From DASUPK01 sp963774305 (GTDB lineage Bacteria; Actinomycetota; Thermoleophilia; Solirubrobacterales; 70-9), in the NCBI GenBank assembly GCA_963774305.1, contig CAVZEM010000004.1:81897-145896 (forward strand): DNA of 64,000 nt, read 5' to 3'. Of the stretch, positions 1 to 8,989 are shown piece after piece (position 1 is the stretch's first letter; every line of letters begins with the position of its first letter). Below the pieces are notes generated by a model, which saw nothing but the letters and a program-made list of their open reading frames with translations, was not told the origin of the DNA and ran no database searches. The translations under genes and the position numbers were made by a program.

Positions 1-428
1 CTCTCGATGATGGCGAGCACGTTCTCCTGCCGTGTCCAGGAGTCGATCGTCCAGTTCGCCGAGCCGGCCAAGACGGCCCCGCCGTCCCTGATCGCGTACT
101 TGTGATGCATCAGGTCCGGGATCCCGGGAACCGGGCGCGCCTCGATCGGCAGCTCGGCAAGGATCTCGGGCCGGGTGCGGGGAGGAGGATGGATCTCGGA
201 GGGCCTGCCCGAATCGACGTTGTAGAGGAGCCTCGTGGTGACGCCCCGAGCGCTGGCCGCCTTCAGTTCGTCGGCGACGATCGAGCCGGTCGGATCCGGA
301 AGCCGCACGTCGTAGAGCGCCAGCTCGAGCGTGGCCTTCGCGGGGTGCAGGAAGCCGGCGACCCGGCGCGCCACATCGTCGGCTGACTGACCGCCATCTG
401 TGAGGGTGAAGACGTCGATTGTTCCCAT
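1..428 (-). CDS. Phospholipase D-like (HKD) protein, partial
   Basis: The gene enters from the right and runs off the left window edge, so only the first 142 residues are visible. Translation from the ATG at 428 gives an HxKxxxxD motif (HHKYAIRD) followed by GSANWT, the signature of one half of a phospholipase D/nuclease catalytic site, preceded by a domain starting MGTIDVFTLTDGGQS. Members hydrolyse or transfer phosphodiester bonds in lipids or nucleic acids; the substrate cannot be told here. A second HKD motif, if present, lies outside the window. It is divergent from the NTF2-like gene at 479. Confidence 0.75.
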   Translation of the reverse strand, partial: MGTIDVFTLTDGGQSADDVARRVAGFLHPAKATLELALYDVRLPDPTGSIVADELKAASARGVTTRLLYNVDSGRPSEIHPPPRTRPEILAELPIEARPVPGIPDLMHHKYAIRDGGAVLAGSANWTIDSWTRQENVLAIIE

Positions 429-478
429 GGAGTGTTCGACTGGTGTTGTCGGTCCCGCTTGCCCACTAGCCTTGTGGG

Positions 479-1015
479 GTGACAGTGAAGAGGGGGTACG
501 TCCAGTATGTCCAGCTGGTCCACGAGGCGTTCGACTGTTTTGACAGCGGGGACTGGGACGGGCTGCGTCCGCTGATCGCGGAGGACAACGTGATGACGCC
601 GCTGGAGACATGGCCCGACCCCGGGCCGTACATCGGCCCCGACGCGAGCATCACGGAGTACCAGCGGCTCTTCGAGCTCTTCAGGGGCATAGAGGTCTCC
701 GTCAGCAACATCATCAGCCACGAGTCATGGGTGATCGCGCACTACCGCGGCGTCATCGAGGGCAACGAGCCGGGCATGCCCGTGGAGCTCGAGTTCACCG
801 GCGTGCATCGCTTCGGGAACGACAAGTTCGTTGAGTCCCACTATCGCCTCGACCGGGACGCGGCGCTCGGGGCGGCAGGGGTCGTGACCCTGACCAGGAA
901 GGGTGTGTTCCGCAGCACCTTCTCCATGGGCGCGCCGCCATACATCGACCCGTGCGACAACGACACCGGAGCCATCCAGTGCCCATTCCTGCCGTCGTTC
1001 GTCCCGGGGGCCTAG
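479..1015 (+). CDS. NTF2-like (SnoaL-type) protein
   Basis: A 178-residue protein with the layout of the NTF2-like/SnoaL fold: an N-terminal helix (VQLVHEAFDCFDSGDWDGL), a conserved-looking DNVMTPLETWPD segment, then alternating strands (VSNIISHESWVIAHYRGVIEG, MPVELEFTGVHRF). Such proteins are small cone-shaped cyclases, isomerases or ligand binders; no function can be assigned. The GTG start at 479 follows TAGCCT at 467-472 by six bases, the leaderless arrangement common here. The C-terminal 40 residues with CDNDTGAIQCP are not typical of the fold. Confidence 0.6.
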   Translation: MTVKRGYVQYVQLVHEAFDCFDSGDWDGLRPLIAEDNVMTPLETWPDPGPYIGPDASITEYQRLFELFRGIEVSVSNIISHESWVIAHYRGVIEGNEPGMPVELEFTGVHRFGNDKFVESHYRLDRDAALGAAGVVTLTRKGVFRSTFSMGAPPYIDPCDNDTGAIQCPFLPSFVPGA

Positions 1016-1018
1016 CCA

Positions 1019-1062
1019 ATAAAAAGCCCCCGGCGGTCGAGGGAGGGGCGACCACCGGGGGC
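1019..1062 (-). terminator. Rho-independent terminator for the two-component operon
   Basis: A 14-bp stem with one mismatch (arms 1026-1039 and 1049-1062) is followed on the minus strand by TTTTTATTGG. It lies past the histidine-kinase stop at 1209, so it fits termination of the minus-strand operon. Confidence 0.65.
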
Positions 1063-1080
1063 GACGCTTTGGCCAATTCT

Positions 1081-1114
1081 CATAACCGGCGGCCACAAAC
1101 ACCGCCGCCGAATC
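1081..1114. repeat. Dispersed hairpin repeat, copy 1 of 2
   Basis: A 34-base element containing cggcgg/ccgccg arms. A second copy with three mismatches is at 35668-35701. Both lie between convergent genes. Confidence 0.55.
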
Positions 1115-1208
1115 AACCTCAGCGGGTCTCGCCGTGGTATGTGGGGTTTCGTACCGCGGCGAGGTGTCTCGTCCAGTGCTGAATCTATGAGGCGTTCTTG
1201 AACGTTTG

Positions 1209-2639
1209 CTAAAGCGGATTCCTGGCCGGTTCGCGCACCTGTTCGAGCGGCAGGCGGACTGAGAACCGGGCGCCGCCATAGGCGCTGCGGCCGGCGGAGA
1301 CGGTGCCCCCATGCGATTCGGCGACCGCTCGGACGATCGCGAGTCCGAGGCCGCTGCCGCCGCCGCCCGCCGTGTCGGCGGGCCCGTCGCCGCGGACGAA
1401 ACGATCGAAGACCTGGTCCTCCATGTCCGTGGGAATGCCCGGCCCGTCGTCGATCACCTCCAGCAGCGCCTGGTCCCCGTCGCGACGGGCGGTGAGCTCG
1501 ATGGTGGTCTTCTCGGGGGTGTGCCGAACGGCGTTCTCGAGGAGGTTGCGGATCAGCCGGTGGAGCTCGTCCGGGTTGCCCTGCAACGGCAAAGGCCCGT
1601 CCAGGTGTTTCTCGATCCGGCGCGTTCCGGCGAGCGGCTGGACCTCCTCGAGCGCCCCGGCAGCGATCTCGGCCAGGTCGAGGTCCTTGGTCGCCGCTCG
1701 GCGTCCAGCGTCGGCTCGGGCGAGCAGAAGGAGATCCGAGACCAATCCGGACATGCGCTTGGTGGAGGAGAGGGCCGAGTCGACCGCCTGCCGGTCGTCG
1801 TCCCCTCCGACGCCTGCCGCCTGGAGCAGCTCCAGGTTGGCGTGGATGCTGGTCAGCGGGGTGCGGAGCTCGTGGGAGGCATCGGCGACGAACTCCCGCT
1901 GGCGCTCCAGGGATTGCTCGCGCTCGGAGTGGGCCTCGTCGAGGGCCTGGAGCATGCCGTCCATCGTCCGGGCCAGCTCACCCACCTCATCGTCGGTCGC
2001 CGGCACGGGGATGCGCTTGGATGGATCGCGCGTGCTGGTGATCTGCCGGGCGAGCCCGGTCAGCGCCTTGATTGGGCGCATCGCCCGGTCGGCCACCGCC
2101 AGCCCGGCCAGCAGGGCGAGCAGGGTCCCGCCCAGCACCCCCGCGCCGAGGAAGAACCAGAGGCGGGCGACTGTGTCGTTGACGCCGGAGTCAGGGCGGG
2201 CGTACTGGACGTAGGCCGGGACCGAGCCGGTCGCGGTGATCGGTTCGGTGGCGACACTCAGGTCGCCGACGTTGTGGATCCCGGTGCTCGGCGCGCCGAG
2301 GTGGACGGAGGTGTTCGTCGCCGCCAGCGGCCGTCCGTTCGAATCGAGGACGGTGATGACCGCGTCTTCGGGCAGGGCGAAGGCGCGGAGGGGCGGGCTG
2401 GAGACGACCGGGCCAAGGACGGCGTCGTTCGAGACCCTGGTCTCCGCCGCCAGTGAGCGAGCGGCGCTGCGGAGCTCTTCGCGGAAGTCGCTGCGGATTC
2501 GGTTGCCGACGACCTGGCCGAGGACGAGGGCGAAGCAGACGAGGATGAGAAGCGTCAGGCCGGCGGTGGTGATCGCGATCCGCCAACGGACCGGGATCCG
2601 CTCGAAGAGCGGGAGCCTCCGAGTGCGGATCCAGCTCAC
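1209..2639 (-). CDS. Sensor histidine kinase (OmpR-partner type)
   Basis: A 476-residue membrane kinase. A first membrane segment (about 20-42), an extracytoplasmic sensor domain (about 43-160) and a second membrane segment (161-183) are followed by a HAMP linker, the H-box FVADASHELRTPLT with phospho-acceptor His256, and the ATPase domain with N-, G1- (DDGPGIP) and G2-boxes (GSGLGLAIV). It should autophosphorylate and pass phosphate to the regulator encoded immediately upstream, whose stop overlaps this GTG start by GTGA. The stimulus cannot be inferred. Layout resembles MprB/BaeS-type kinases, but a specific ortholog is not claimed. Confidence 0.93.
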   Translation of the reverse strand: MSWIRTRRLPLFERIPVRWRIAITTAGLTLLILVCFALVLGQVVGNRIRSDFREELRSAARSLAAETRVSNDAVLGPVVSSPPLRAFALPEDAVITVLDSNGRPLAATNTSVHLGAPSTGIHNVGDLSVATEPITATGSVPAYVQYARPDSGVNDTVARLWFFLGAGVLGGTLLALLAGLAVADRAMRPIKALTGLARQITSTRDPSKRIPVPATDDEVGELARTMDGMLQALDEAHSEREQSLERQREFVADASHELRTPLTSIHANLELLQAAGVGGDDDRQAVDSALSSTKRMSGLVSDLLLLARADAGRRAATKDLDLAEIAAGALEEVQPLAGTRRIEKHLDGPLPLQGNPDELHRLIRNLLENAVRHTPEKTTIELTARRDGDQALLEVIDDGPGIPTDMEDQVFDRFVRGDGPADTAGGGGSGLGLAIVRAVAESHGGTVSAGRSAYGGARFSVRLPLEQVREPARNPL

Positions 2640-3331
2640 GCGGCGCCCTTCAGCACATAGCCCGCGCCTCGTTTGGTGTGAAGGAGTCGCGGCTCGCCCC
2701 CTGATTCGAGCTTGCGCCGAAGGTTGGAGATGAAGACGTCGATCGTGTTGGTCTGCTCGAACGGGTCGTAGCCCCAGACGTCCTCGAGCAGTCGCTCGCG
2801 GGAGACCACGAGCTTCTGGTTGCGCGCCAGGTACTCGAGGAGCTCGAACTCGCGGTTGGTGAGCTCGATTTCGCGCTCACCGCGCTTCACCTCACGCGTG
2901 TCCGGGTTGACCAGCAGGTCTCCGACCACGATCGAGGCGCTGCCGCGCGGCGGCCGTCGACGCAGCAGCGCGCGGATCCGCGCCAGCAGCTCGGAGCGCT
3001 CGAAGGGCTTTGGAAGGTAGTCGTCGGCGCCGGTATCGAGTCCCTTGACGCGGTCCTCGGTCTCGGTCCGGGCGGTGAGGATCAGGATCGGCACGTCGCT
3101 CTCGGCGCGCAGCCGCCTGCATACCTCCATGCCGTCGAGCCGGGGGAGGCCCAGATCGAGCACGACCAGGTCGGGACTGAACTGCTCGGCGGCGGTCAGG
3201 GCCTCCGCGCCGTCCTCGGCGCTCCGCACCTCATGGCCCTCGGCGCGCAGCGAGCGCCTGAGGACGTCCGCGATCGCCTCGTCGTCCTCGACGACGAGCA
3301 CGCGGGCCGAAGCTGTTGCCTGCTCCATCAC
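2636..3331 (-). CDS. OmpR/PhoB-family response regulator
   Basis: Receiver domain with acidic pocket VVEDDE, phospho-acceptor Asp59 (VVLDLGLPRLDG), the switch segment LTART and conserved Lys in YLPKPF, joined to a winged-helix DNA-binding domain (LTNREFELLEYLARN ... NTIDVFISNLRRKL ... RGAGYVL). It is the transcriptional output of the kinase encoded next. The GTG at 3331 lies seven bases after TACCCT (3344-3339), so I prefer it, or the adjacent ATG at 3328, to a longer start at 3352. It is divergent from ftsK. Confidence 0.93.
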   Translation of the reverse strand: MMEQATASARVLVVEDDEAIADVLRRSLRAEGHEVRSAEDGAEALTAAEQFSPDLVVLDLGLPRLDGMEVCRRLRAESDVPILILTARTETEDRVKGLDTGADDYLPKPFERSELLARIRALLRRRPPRGSASIVVGDLLVNPDTREVKRGEREIELTNREFELLEYLARNQKLVVSRERLLEDVWGYDPFEQTNTIDVFISNLRRKLESGGEPRLLHTKRGAGYVLKGAA

Positions 3332-3409
3332 CACCTCAAGGGTAGATGCCAATTTCGCCCTCCCAAGCGGTCTTGAGAGAACGTTTAGTCACGAACGAAT
3401 CGGCGCTTC

Positions 3410-6031
3410 GTGCGTGGCAGGGGAGGCCGCGCAGGCGTCGAATCAGGTGGGTGGATGCTTGCAGACCGCATTTTCGGCGCGCCGGAGCGGCGAGACCCGC
3501 CCCGGCGCAAGAGGCAGCCTGCGCGCGCGCAAAAGCGGCGTGGTGGTGCCCGACGTCGTCCCGCCGCGCGCGGGCGCGGCCGGACCTCCCCGGAGGTGAT
3601 GCAGCGCCGCCTGGACCTGGCCGGCCTCTGCTGCATCGGCCTGGCGGTCTATCTGGGGTACGTCATCTACCTGGGCTGGAACGGGGGGGCCGTCGGGAAC
3701 GGCTCCGAGACGGCACTCGACTACGCCGTCGGCGCCGGCGGGGTGGTGGTACCGGTGGCCCTCGGCCTTGCCGGGATCGGCCTGATCCTGAGGCCGTTCC
3801 TGCCGTCGCCGAAGTCGGTCGCGGTGGGGGTGGCGGCGATAGCCGCCGGGCTCCTGCTGGCGCTCGCCGCGCAGACCGCCGGACTCGGCCCCGACGGCGT
3901 GCGGAAGGGCGTCTTCGACCCGAGCTTCTTCCCGCACCATGGCGGCGGCGTGGGGGAGGTCCTGTACTGGGCCACAACCACGCTCTTCCAGCGCCTCGGC
4001 GCGCAGATCATCGCCGTGCTCCTCCTGGTCTCCGGCCTGCTGTTGCTCACCGGCCGCTCCGTCTCGGACATGGTCCGGGCGGGGAGGCGCGGCTTCGACC
4101 GCGCCAAGCGCGGCACCGTCGGCTTCGCGACGGCGATCAAGGAGAGCCGGGTCCACACCGACCCCGACCTGATAGACACGACGCCCGCCGACACGGAGCC
4201 CGTCTTCGGCCCGCCTGAGCCGGTCGCTGACGGGGACGACTTCCAGGTCCTGGTCGGCGGGGATGAGCAGGCGACCGAGAAGGTCGCGAACTTCGACGAG
4301 GCCGTCCGGGTCGCGGAGGAGCCCGACACGAGCGAGCTGGAGGACCTCGAGGAACAGGACGAAGCTTTCAGGGTTGCCAGGGCAGATGAGCCCAAACCCG
4401 CCGGCCCCGGAAGCGAAGCTGAGGAGCCGGCGGATGATGGCGAAGCCGTCGACGAGCCCGTTCCACTCACCCCAATGGGTCAACCACGAAGCGGGGTCAC
4501 CGAGTCCGAGGAGATCGACTACGAGGTGCCCTCGCCGGAGGCGGTCCTGGAGCGTGGCGCGCCCGACAAGGGCCCCGACAAGCAGGACCACGAGGCGATC
4601 GCCCGCAACCTGCTGGAGACGCTCGGCCACTTCGGCGTGGAGGCGAAGATCGTCGGTACGGTCACCGGCCCCCACGTGAGCCGGTACGAGCTCAAGCTCG
4701 CTCCGGGCACCAAGGTCTCGAAGATCACCCAGCTCAAGGACGACCTGGCCTACGCACTGGCCTCGACCGACATCCGGATCCTGGCGCCCATTCCGGGCAA
4801 GCAGGCGGTCGGCGTCGAGGTCCCGAACCAGCGCCGCCGCCTCGTCCGCCTGGGCGACATCTACGGCGGCCGCCCACAGGGAGGCTCGCCACTGGTCGCC
4901 TGGCTGGGCAAGGACATCTCGGGCAGCGCTGTCTGGACCGACCTCCAGAAGATGCCCCATGCCCTGATCGCCGGCACCACCGGGTCGGGCAAGTCCGGCA
5001 GTGTCAACGCGATCCTCAGCTCGATCCTGCTGCACGCCTCTCCCAACGAGGTGCGGATGGTCCTGGTCGACCCGAAGCGGGTGGAGCTCAACCACTACGA
5101 GAAGATCCCGCACCTGCTCACGCCGGTCGTCACCTCTCCGCGGCTGGCGGCCAACGTCCTCAACAACCTGATCGCCGAGATGGAGAGCCGCTACCAGATC
5201 ATGGAGCTGGCCCGGTCCCGCAACCTCGGCGAGCTCAACCGGGTGCGAGAGCGCGAGGGCGAGGCGCCGCTTCCCTACATCCTCTGCGTGATCGACGAGC
5301 TCGCGGACCTGATGATGGTCTCCCCGGCCGAGGTGGAGGACGCGATCATTCGTCTCGCGCAGAAGGCCCGGGCGGTCGGAATCCACCTGCTGCTGGCGAC
5401 GCAGCGCCCCTCGACGGACATCATCACCGGGACGATCAAGGTCAACATCCCCTCGCGGATCGCGTTCGCCGTCTCCTCACAGGTCGACTCGCGCGTGATC
5501 CTCGACCAGGGCGGCGCCGAGACGCTGCTCGGCCAGGGGGACATGCTCTTCCGCCCGGCGGGAACGTCGAAGATGCAGCGGATCCAGGGCGCCTTCATCA
5601 CGGAGGCCGAGATCGCGAAGCTCACCGAGCACTGGTCGGCGCAGGGCGAGCCGGACTTCGCCCACGAGCTGCTCGACACGCCCCAGATCTCGAAGGACGA
5701 GGGCGACGCCGACGACGATTTCGATCCGGATTCCGACGACCTGCTGGATCAGGCCGCGCAACTGGTGGTGGAGAGCGGCACCGCGTCCGTCTCGATGATC
5801 CAGCGCCGCCTGCGCGTCGGCTACACGCGCGCCGGACGCCTGATCGACATGCTCGAGCGCCGGGGGATCATCTCCGGGTACGAGGGCTCGAAGCCGCGCC
5901 AGGTGCTGGTCTCCCTCGCGGACCTGCCGCGGGCGCTCGGCGGAGGGGAGGGTCCAACACCGGCTGGGGAAGGTGAGCCCGAGCCGGTGGCTGCGCCCGG
6001 CGACGCTACTGACCGTCGATTGCAGCATTGA
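3410..6031 (+). CDS. ftsK: DNA translocase FtsK/SpoIIIE
   Basis: This protein pumps chromosomal DNA through the closing septum. A basic N-terminal region is followed by about four membrane segments (RLDLAGLCCIGLAVYLGYVIY, VVVPVALGLAGIGLIL, VAVGVAAIAAGLLLAL, IIAVLLLVSGLLLL), an acidic linker (roughly 240-390), the RecA-like motor with Walker A GTTGSGKS and Walker B-like LCVIDELADLM, and a C-terminal gamma winged helix (SVSMIQRRLRVGYTRAGRLID). At 873 residues it is close to actinobacterial FtsK size. The start is uncertain: the ATG at 3455, behind GGTGGGTGG, is a good alternative. Confidence 0.93.
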   Translation: MRGRGGRAGVESGGWMLADRIFGAPERRDPPRRKRQPARAQKRRGGARRRPAARGRGRTSPEVMQRRLDLAGLCCIGLAVYLGYVIYLGWNGGAVGNGSETALDYAVGAGGVVVPVALGLAGIGLILRPFLPSPKSVAVGVAAIAAGLLLALAAQTAGLGPDGVRKGVFDPSFFPHHGGGVGEVLYWATTTLFQRLGAQIIAVLLLVSGLLLLTGRSVSDMVRAGRRGFDRAKRGTVGFATAIKESRVHTDPDLIDTTPADTEPVFGPPEPVADGDDFQVLVGGDEQATEKVANFDEAVRVAEEPDTSELEDLEEQDEAFRVARADEPKPAGPGSEAEEPADDGEAVDEPVPLTPMGQPRSGVTESEEIDYEVPSPEAVLERGAPDKGPDKQDHEAIARNLLETLGHFGVEAKIVGTVTGPHVSRYELKLAPGTKVSKITQLKDDLAYALASTDIRILAPIPGKQAVGVEVPNQRRRLVRLGDIYGGRPQGGSPLVAWLGKDISGSAVWTDLQKMPHALIAGTTGSGKSGSVNAILSSILLHASPNEVRMVLVDPKRVELNHYEKIPHLLTPVVTSPRLAANVLNNLIAEMESRYQIMELARSRNLGELNRVREREGEAPLPYILCVIDELADLMMVSPAEVEDAIIRLAQKARAVGIHLLLATQRPSTDIITGTIKVNIPSRIAFAVSSQVDSRVILDQGGAETLLGQGDMLFRPAGTSKMQRIQGAFITEAEIAKLTEHWSAQGEPDFAHELLDTPQISKDEGDADDDFDPDSDDLLDQAAQLVVESGTASVSMIQRRLRVGYTRAGRLIDMLERRGIISGYEGSKPRQVLVSLADLPRALGGGEGPTPAGEGEPEPVAAPGDATDRRLQH

Positions 6032-6047
6032 GGGTGCTATAGCCCCT
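6031..6047. promoter_or_regulatory. Palindrome around GCTATAGC, possible protein-binding site
   Basis: The perfect palindrome GCTATAGC is flanked by AGGG(T) and CCCT, starting at the last base of the ftsK stop. Ten of eleven bases of GGGTGCTATAG recur at 11856-11866 in the operator-like repeat ahead of the small HTH gene. No loop or T-run is present, so it is not a typical terminator. Confidence 0.4.
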
Positions 6048-6142
6048 GAAAGGCTGCAAACGACCGGTTTTCACGTCCTGCCCCTCTTCATTGCCGCCTT
6101 TGTCTCAGGCCCCCGGCGACGCGCGTCCGCGAGAATGGCCGC

Positions 6143-7420
6143 GTGAGCGTTCGCGCGGGAATCCTCGTCACGGGCACCGAGGTGCTGAGCGGCTACGTCA
6201 CGGACCGCAACGGCCCCTGGATCTCCGAGCAGCTTGCCGACCTCGGGGTCGAGGTTGCGGAGATCACGGTGGTCGGGGACCGACCCGAGGACCTGGAGGC
6301 CGCCATGCGGCACATGCGCGACGAGGGGCTCGACCTGATCTTCACGAGCGGCGGTCTCGGGCCGACCGCGGATGACCTGACCGCCGAGGTGGTGGGGAGG
6401 TTCGCCGGGCGCGAGCTGGTCCTCGACGAGCAGATGGAGCAGAAGATCGCCGACATCATCGCCCGGTACGCGCGGCGGCTGCGCTTCGATCCGGAGGCCG
6501 TCCGTGAGGCCAACCGCAAGCAGGCGATGGTGCCCGAGGGTGCGGTCGCGATCGACCCGGCGGGAACGGCTCCCGGTCTCGTCGTCCCGGCCGATGGTCA
6601 GGTGGTGATCGTCCTGCCGGGGCCGCCGCGCGAGCTGCAGGAGATGTGGCCGCGAGCGCTGGCCGCGCCTCCGGCCCAGGAGGTCCTGGTCCGCGCCGAG
6701 CCCTACAGGACGATGTCGATCCGGATGTTCGGGATCCCCGAGTCCGAGCTGGCCAAGGCCCTGCGCGAGATCGAGGACGAGGGCGTGTCGCTGGAGCAGC
6801 TCGAGGTCACCACTTGTCTGCGCGGCGGCGAGCTGGTCACCGACGTCCGACACCGCGAGGGATCCGAGCCGGCCGCGGAGGGCCTGCGCGCGGGCCTGGC
6901 AGAGCGGCTCGGCCAGTTCACCTACACCGAGAGCGGGGAGTCGATCGAGGAGGTCGTCTTCCGGCTGCTGGGTGACCGGATGATCGCGGTCGCCGAGTCC
7001 GAGAGCGGGGGACTGCTGGCGGGGCGCCTGACGCTTCGCCCCGGATCGTCGAAGTGGTTCGCCGGCGGGGTGGTCTCCTACTCGAACGAGTCCAAGGTGA
7101 AGCTGCTCGGCGTCGACGCCGAGCTGATCGAGAGCAAGGGCGCCGTGTCGCCGGAGGTCGCCGAAGCGATGGCCGATGGAGCGCTCGAGCGCTTCGGCGC
7201 CGACGTCGCCTGCTCGGTCACCGGCGTCGCCGGCCCGGACGGCGGCACGGAGGAGAAGCCCGTCGGATACGTCTGCTTCTGCGCGAAGACCTCGGCCGGC
7301 GATCAGCTCGCCCGTGATCCGGTGCTCCCAGGAAACCGCACGGACGTCCGCGAGCGATCCGTCGTCGTGGCGCTCCACCTGACTCGCTACCTGCTGGAGG
7401 GACGGGAGCCGCCGCGGTGA
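6143..7420 (+). CDS. cinA: CinA family protein
   Basis: An N-terminal MoCF-like domain (RAGILVTGTEVLSG, FTSGGLGPTADDLT; roughly 1-170) is joined to the C-terminal CinA domain (AVAESESGGLLAGRLT ... VVSYSNESKVKLLGV ... VACSVTGVAGPDGGT). Family members act as nicotinamide-nucleotide amidohydrolase and/or ADP-ribose pyrophosphatase in NAD salvage; cinA near recA is a common bacterial arrangement. In the usual YSNxxK motif this protein has YSNESK. Length 425 residues is normal. The GTG start gives MSVRAGILVTG. Its stop overlaps the start of the next gene. Confidence 0.92.
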   Translation: MSVRAGILVTGTEVLSGYVTDRNGPWISEQLADLGVEVAEITVVGDRPEDLEAAMRHMRDEGLDLIFTSGGLGPTADDLTAEVVGRFAGRELVLDEQMEQKIADIIARYARRLRFDPEAVREANRKQAMVPEGAVAIDPAGTAPGLVVPADGQVVIVLPGPPRELQEMWPRALAAPPAQEVLVRAEPYRTMSIRMFGIPESELAKALREIEDEGVSLEQLEVTTCLRGGELVTDVRHREGSEPAAEGLRAGLAERLGQFTYTESGESIEEVVFRLLGDRMIAVAESESGGLLAGRLTLRPGSSKWFAGGVVSYSNESKVKLLGVDAELIESKGAVSPEVAEAMADGALERFGADVACSVTGVAGPDGGTEEKPVGYVCFCAKTSAGDQLARDPVLPGNRTDVRERSVVVALHLTRYLLEGREPPR

Positions 7421-8352
7421 GGCGCGCCGCGGCGCGGGGGGTGAGCGGGCTCATCGCCTCGCTGGCTCTGGCTACGCTCGTTCCGGCCGGGGCCGCGGCT
7501 GCGGATTCCGGCCAGACACCCGCAAGCGGGGACTTCGCCGGACTGGTCGCCCTCCCGAACGGCCATCGCCTCTATCTCGAATGCCACGGCAGCGGCTCTC
7601 CGACCGTGATCTTCGAAGCCGGTCTGCGGAGCAGGGGCGACATCTGGGACTGGTCGCGCGCCGCCGGCGCAGGCACCGGCGTCTTCCCGCTGGTCACGCC
7701 GTTCACGCACGCCTGCATCTACGACCGACCCGGGACGCTCGCCCAGTTTCCCGACGTCAGCCGGAGCGACCCGGTCCCGATGCCGCGGAGCACCGGAGAG
7801 GTGGCGAGCGATCTGCACGAGCTGCTCGAGGCTGCGGGGGTGCCGGGCCCGTACGTGATGGTAGGGGCCTCGACGGGCGGCCTGATCGTGCGCGATTATG
7901 CCGCCGTCTATCCCTGGGAGGTGTCGGGACTGGTACTGGTCGACGCAATCTCCGAGGCGATGGAGGGGCTGATGAAGCCGTCTCAGTTCGCTCGGTACAA
8001 CCTGTACTACCTTCAGTCGCCCTCACCCGATGCCGCGCAGTACGACGCGCTGGAGGCGATCGACTTCTACCAGAGCTTCGCCGAGATCAAGCCGAGACGG
8101 CGCCAGGCGCGCCATACGCCGATGGTCGTGATCTCGGCCGACTACGGCTTCGGCACGCCCGCCGGAGTGTCGCGGCACTTCGCCGGGGTCGTGAACCGGA
8201 CCTGGAAGCGCGGCCAGCGCTACCTGGCCTCGCTCCGGCCGAAGACGAAGCACGTGATCGCCTCTGGCAGCGGTCATCAGATCCACGTCAACGAGCCGGA
8301 GTTGGTGGCGCGCTATGTACTGGGAATGGTCGCGAGGGCTCGTGGGATCTGA
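7417..8352 (+). CDS. Exported alpha/beta hydrolase
   Basis: A Sec-type signal peptide (MRRAAARGVSGLIASLALATLVPAGAAAAD, cleavage near 29) precedes an alpha/beta-hydrolase domain: strand and oxyanion region HRLYLECHGSGSPTVIFEAG, nucleophile elbow GASTGG, and a C-terminal histidine in GSGHQIHVNEPELV. The protein probably acts outside the cytoplasmic membrane as an esterase or lipase-like enzyme; the substrate is unknown. It is translationally coupled to cinA by a four-base overlap. Confidence 0.8.
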   Translation: MRRAAARGVSGLIASLALATLVPAGAAAADSGQTPASGDFAGLVALPNGHRLYLECHGSGSPTVIFEAGLRSRGDIWDWSRAAGAGTGVFPLVTPFTHACIYDRPGTLAQFPDVSRSDPVPMPRSTGEVASDLHELLEAAGVPGPYVMVGASTGGLIVRDYAAVYPWEVSGLVLVDAISEAMEGLMKPSQFARYNLYYLQSPSPDAAQYDALEAIDFYQSFAEIKPRRRQARHTPMVVISADYGFGTPAGVSRHFAGVVNRTWKRGQRYLASLRPKTKHVIASGSGHQIHVNEPELVARYVLGMVARARGI

Positions 8353-8896
8353 CCGACGCCTGCTCGCCGTGGTCGTCGGCGTCGCCGCGCTGGCGCTGAC
8401 GGCGCTCGGTTGCGGCGCCGACACGACGACGGCCGACCGGCGCCAGGCGCTCGAGGACTATGTCGCGGCGGTCCAGCCGATCCGGCTGGGGATCAATGAG
8501 CTTTTGGACAAGGCGGATCCCGTCCTCGAGGGCTACCGCGACGGCGACCTGAGCGCGGCCCAGGCCGAGCGGCGGATGGGCCGGATCGAGCGCGGCGCCG
8601 CCGGCTACGCCGTGAAGATCGCGGATGTCGAGCCGGTGCCCGACGAGATGCACGCCGCCCAGGACGCGTACGCCCACACCTTCGTACTTCAGGACACCTA
8701 CCTGAGCGCGCTGGTCGCGGCGCTGAAGGACCGCGCCTTCGACGAGCTGCCCCATTTCCAGAACGAACAGCGCGCGGCGATCATCGCCTGGCGAACGCGC
8801 CTGCAGGTGCTGGCGAACCGCTGGGGCGCGGAGCTCCCGGCGAACCTGCAGATCGCCGGCCGCGGGGAGATCTCCCCGGCCCCGACCGGCGACTAG
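8342..8896 (+). CDS. Putative lipoprotein, unknown function
   Basis: A hydrophobic signal (LLAVVVGVAALALTALGC) ends in a plausible lipobox LTALGC, so the protein is probably lipid-anchored outside the membrane. The rest is helical and charged, with no motif I recognise. The GTG at 8342 overlaps the hydrolase stop by eleven bases; an ATG at 8315 would add nine residues before the signal and is less likely. Probably in the same operon as the exported hydrolase. Confidence 0.65.
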   Translation: MGSDRRLLAVVVGVAALALTALGCGADTTTADRRQALEDYVAAVQPIRLGINELLDKADPVLEGYRDGDLSAAQAERRMGRIERGAAGYAVKIADVEPVPDEMHAAQDAYAHTFVLQDTYLSALVAALKDRAFDELPHFQNEQRAAIIAWRTRLQVLANRWGAELPANLQIAGRGEISPAPTGD

Positions 8897-8989
8897 AGGG
8901 GAGAGACACAGCGGGTCGGGCCTCAACCGCTGGATGGCGAAGCGTCCAGGAGCGGTCGTTGCGGCCGGAGCGGGGATTAGCGTTCGGGC

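Noticed and set aside
3443..5386. Long minus-strand open frame of about 647 codons opposite ftsK
   Set aside because: It is the antisense of a well-conserved gene; long antisense frames are expected at this GC content, and its product resembles no family.
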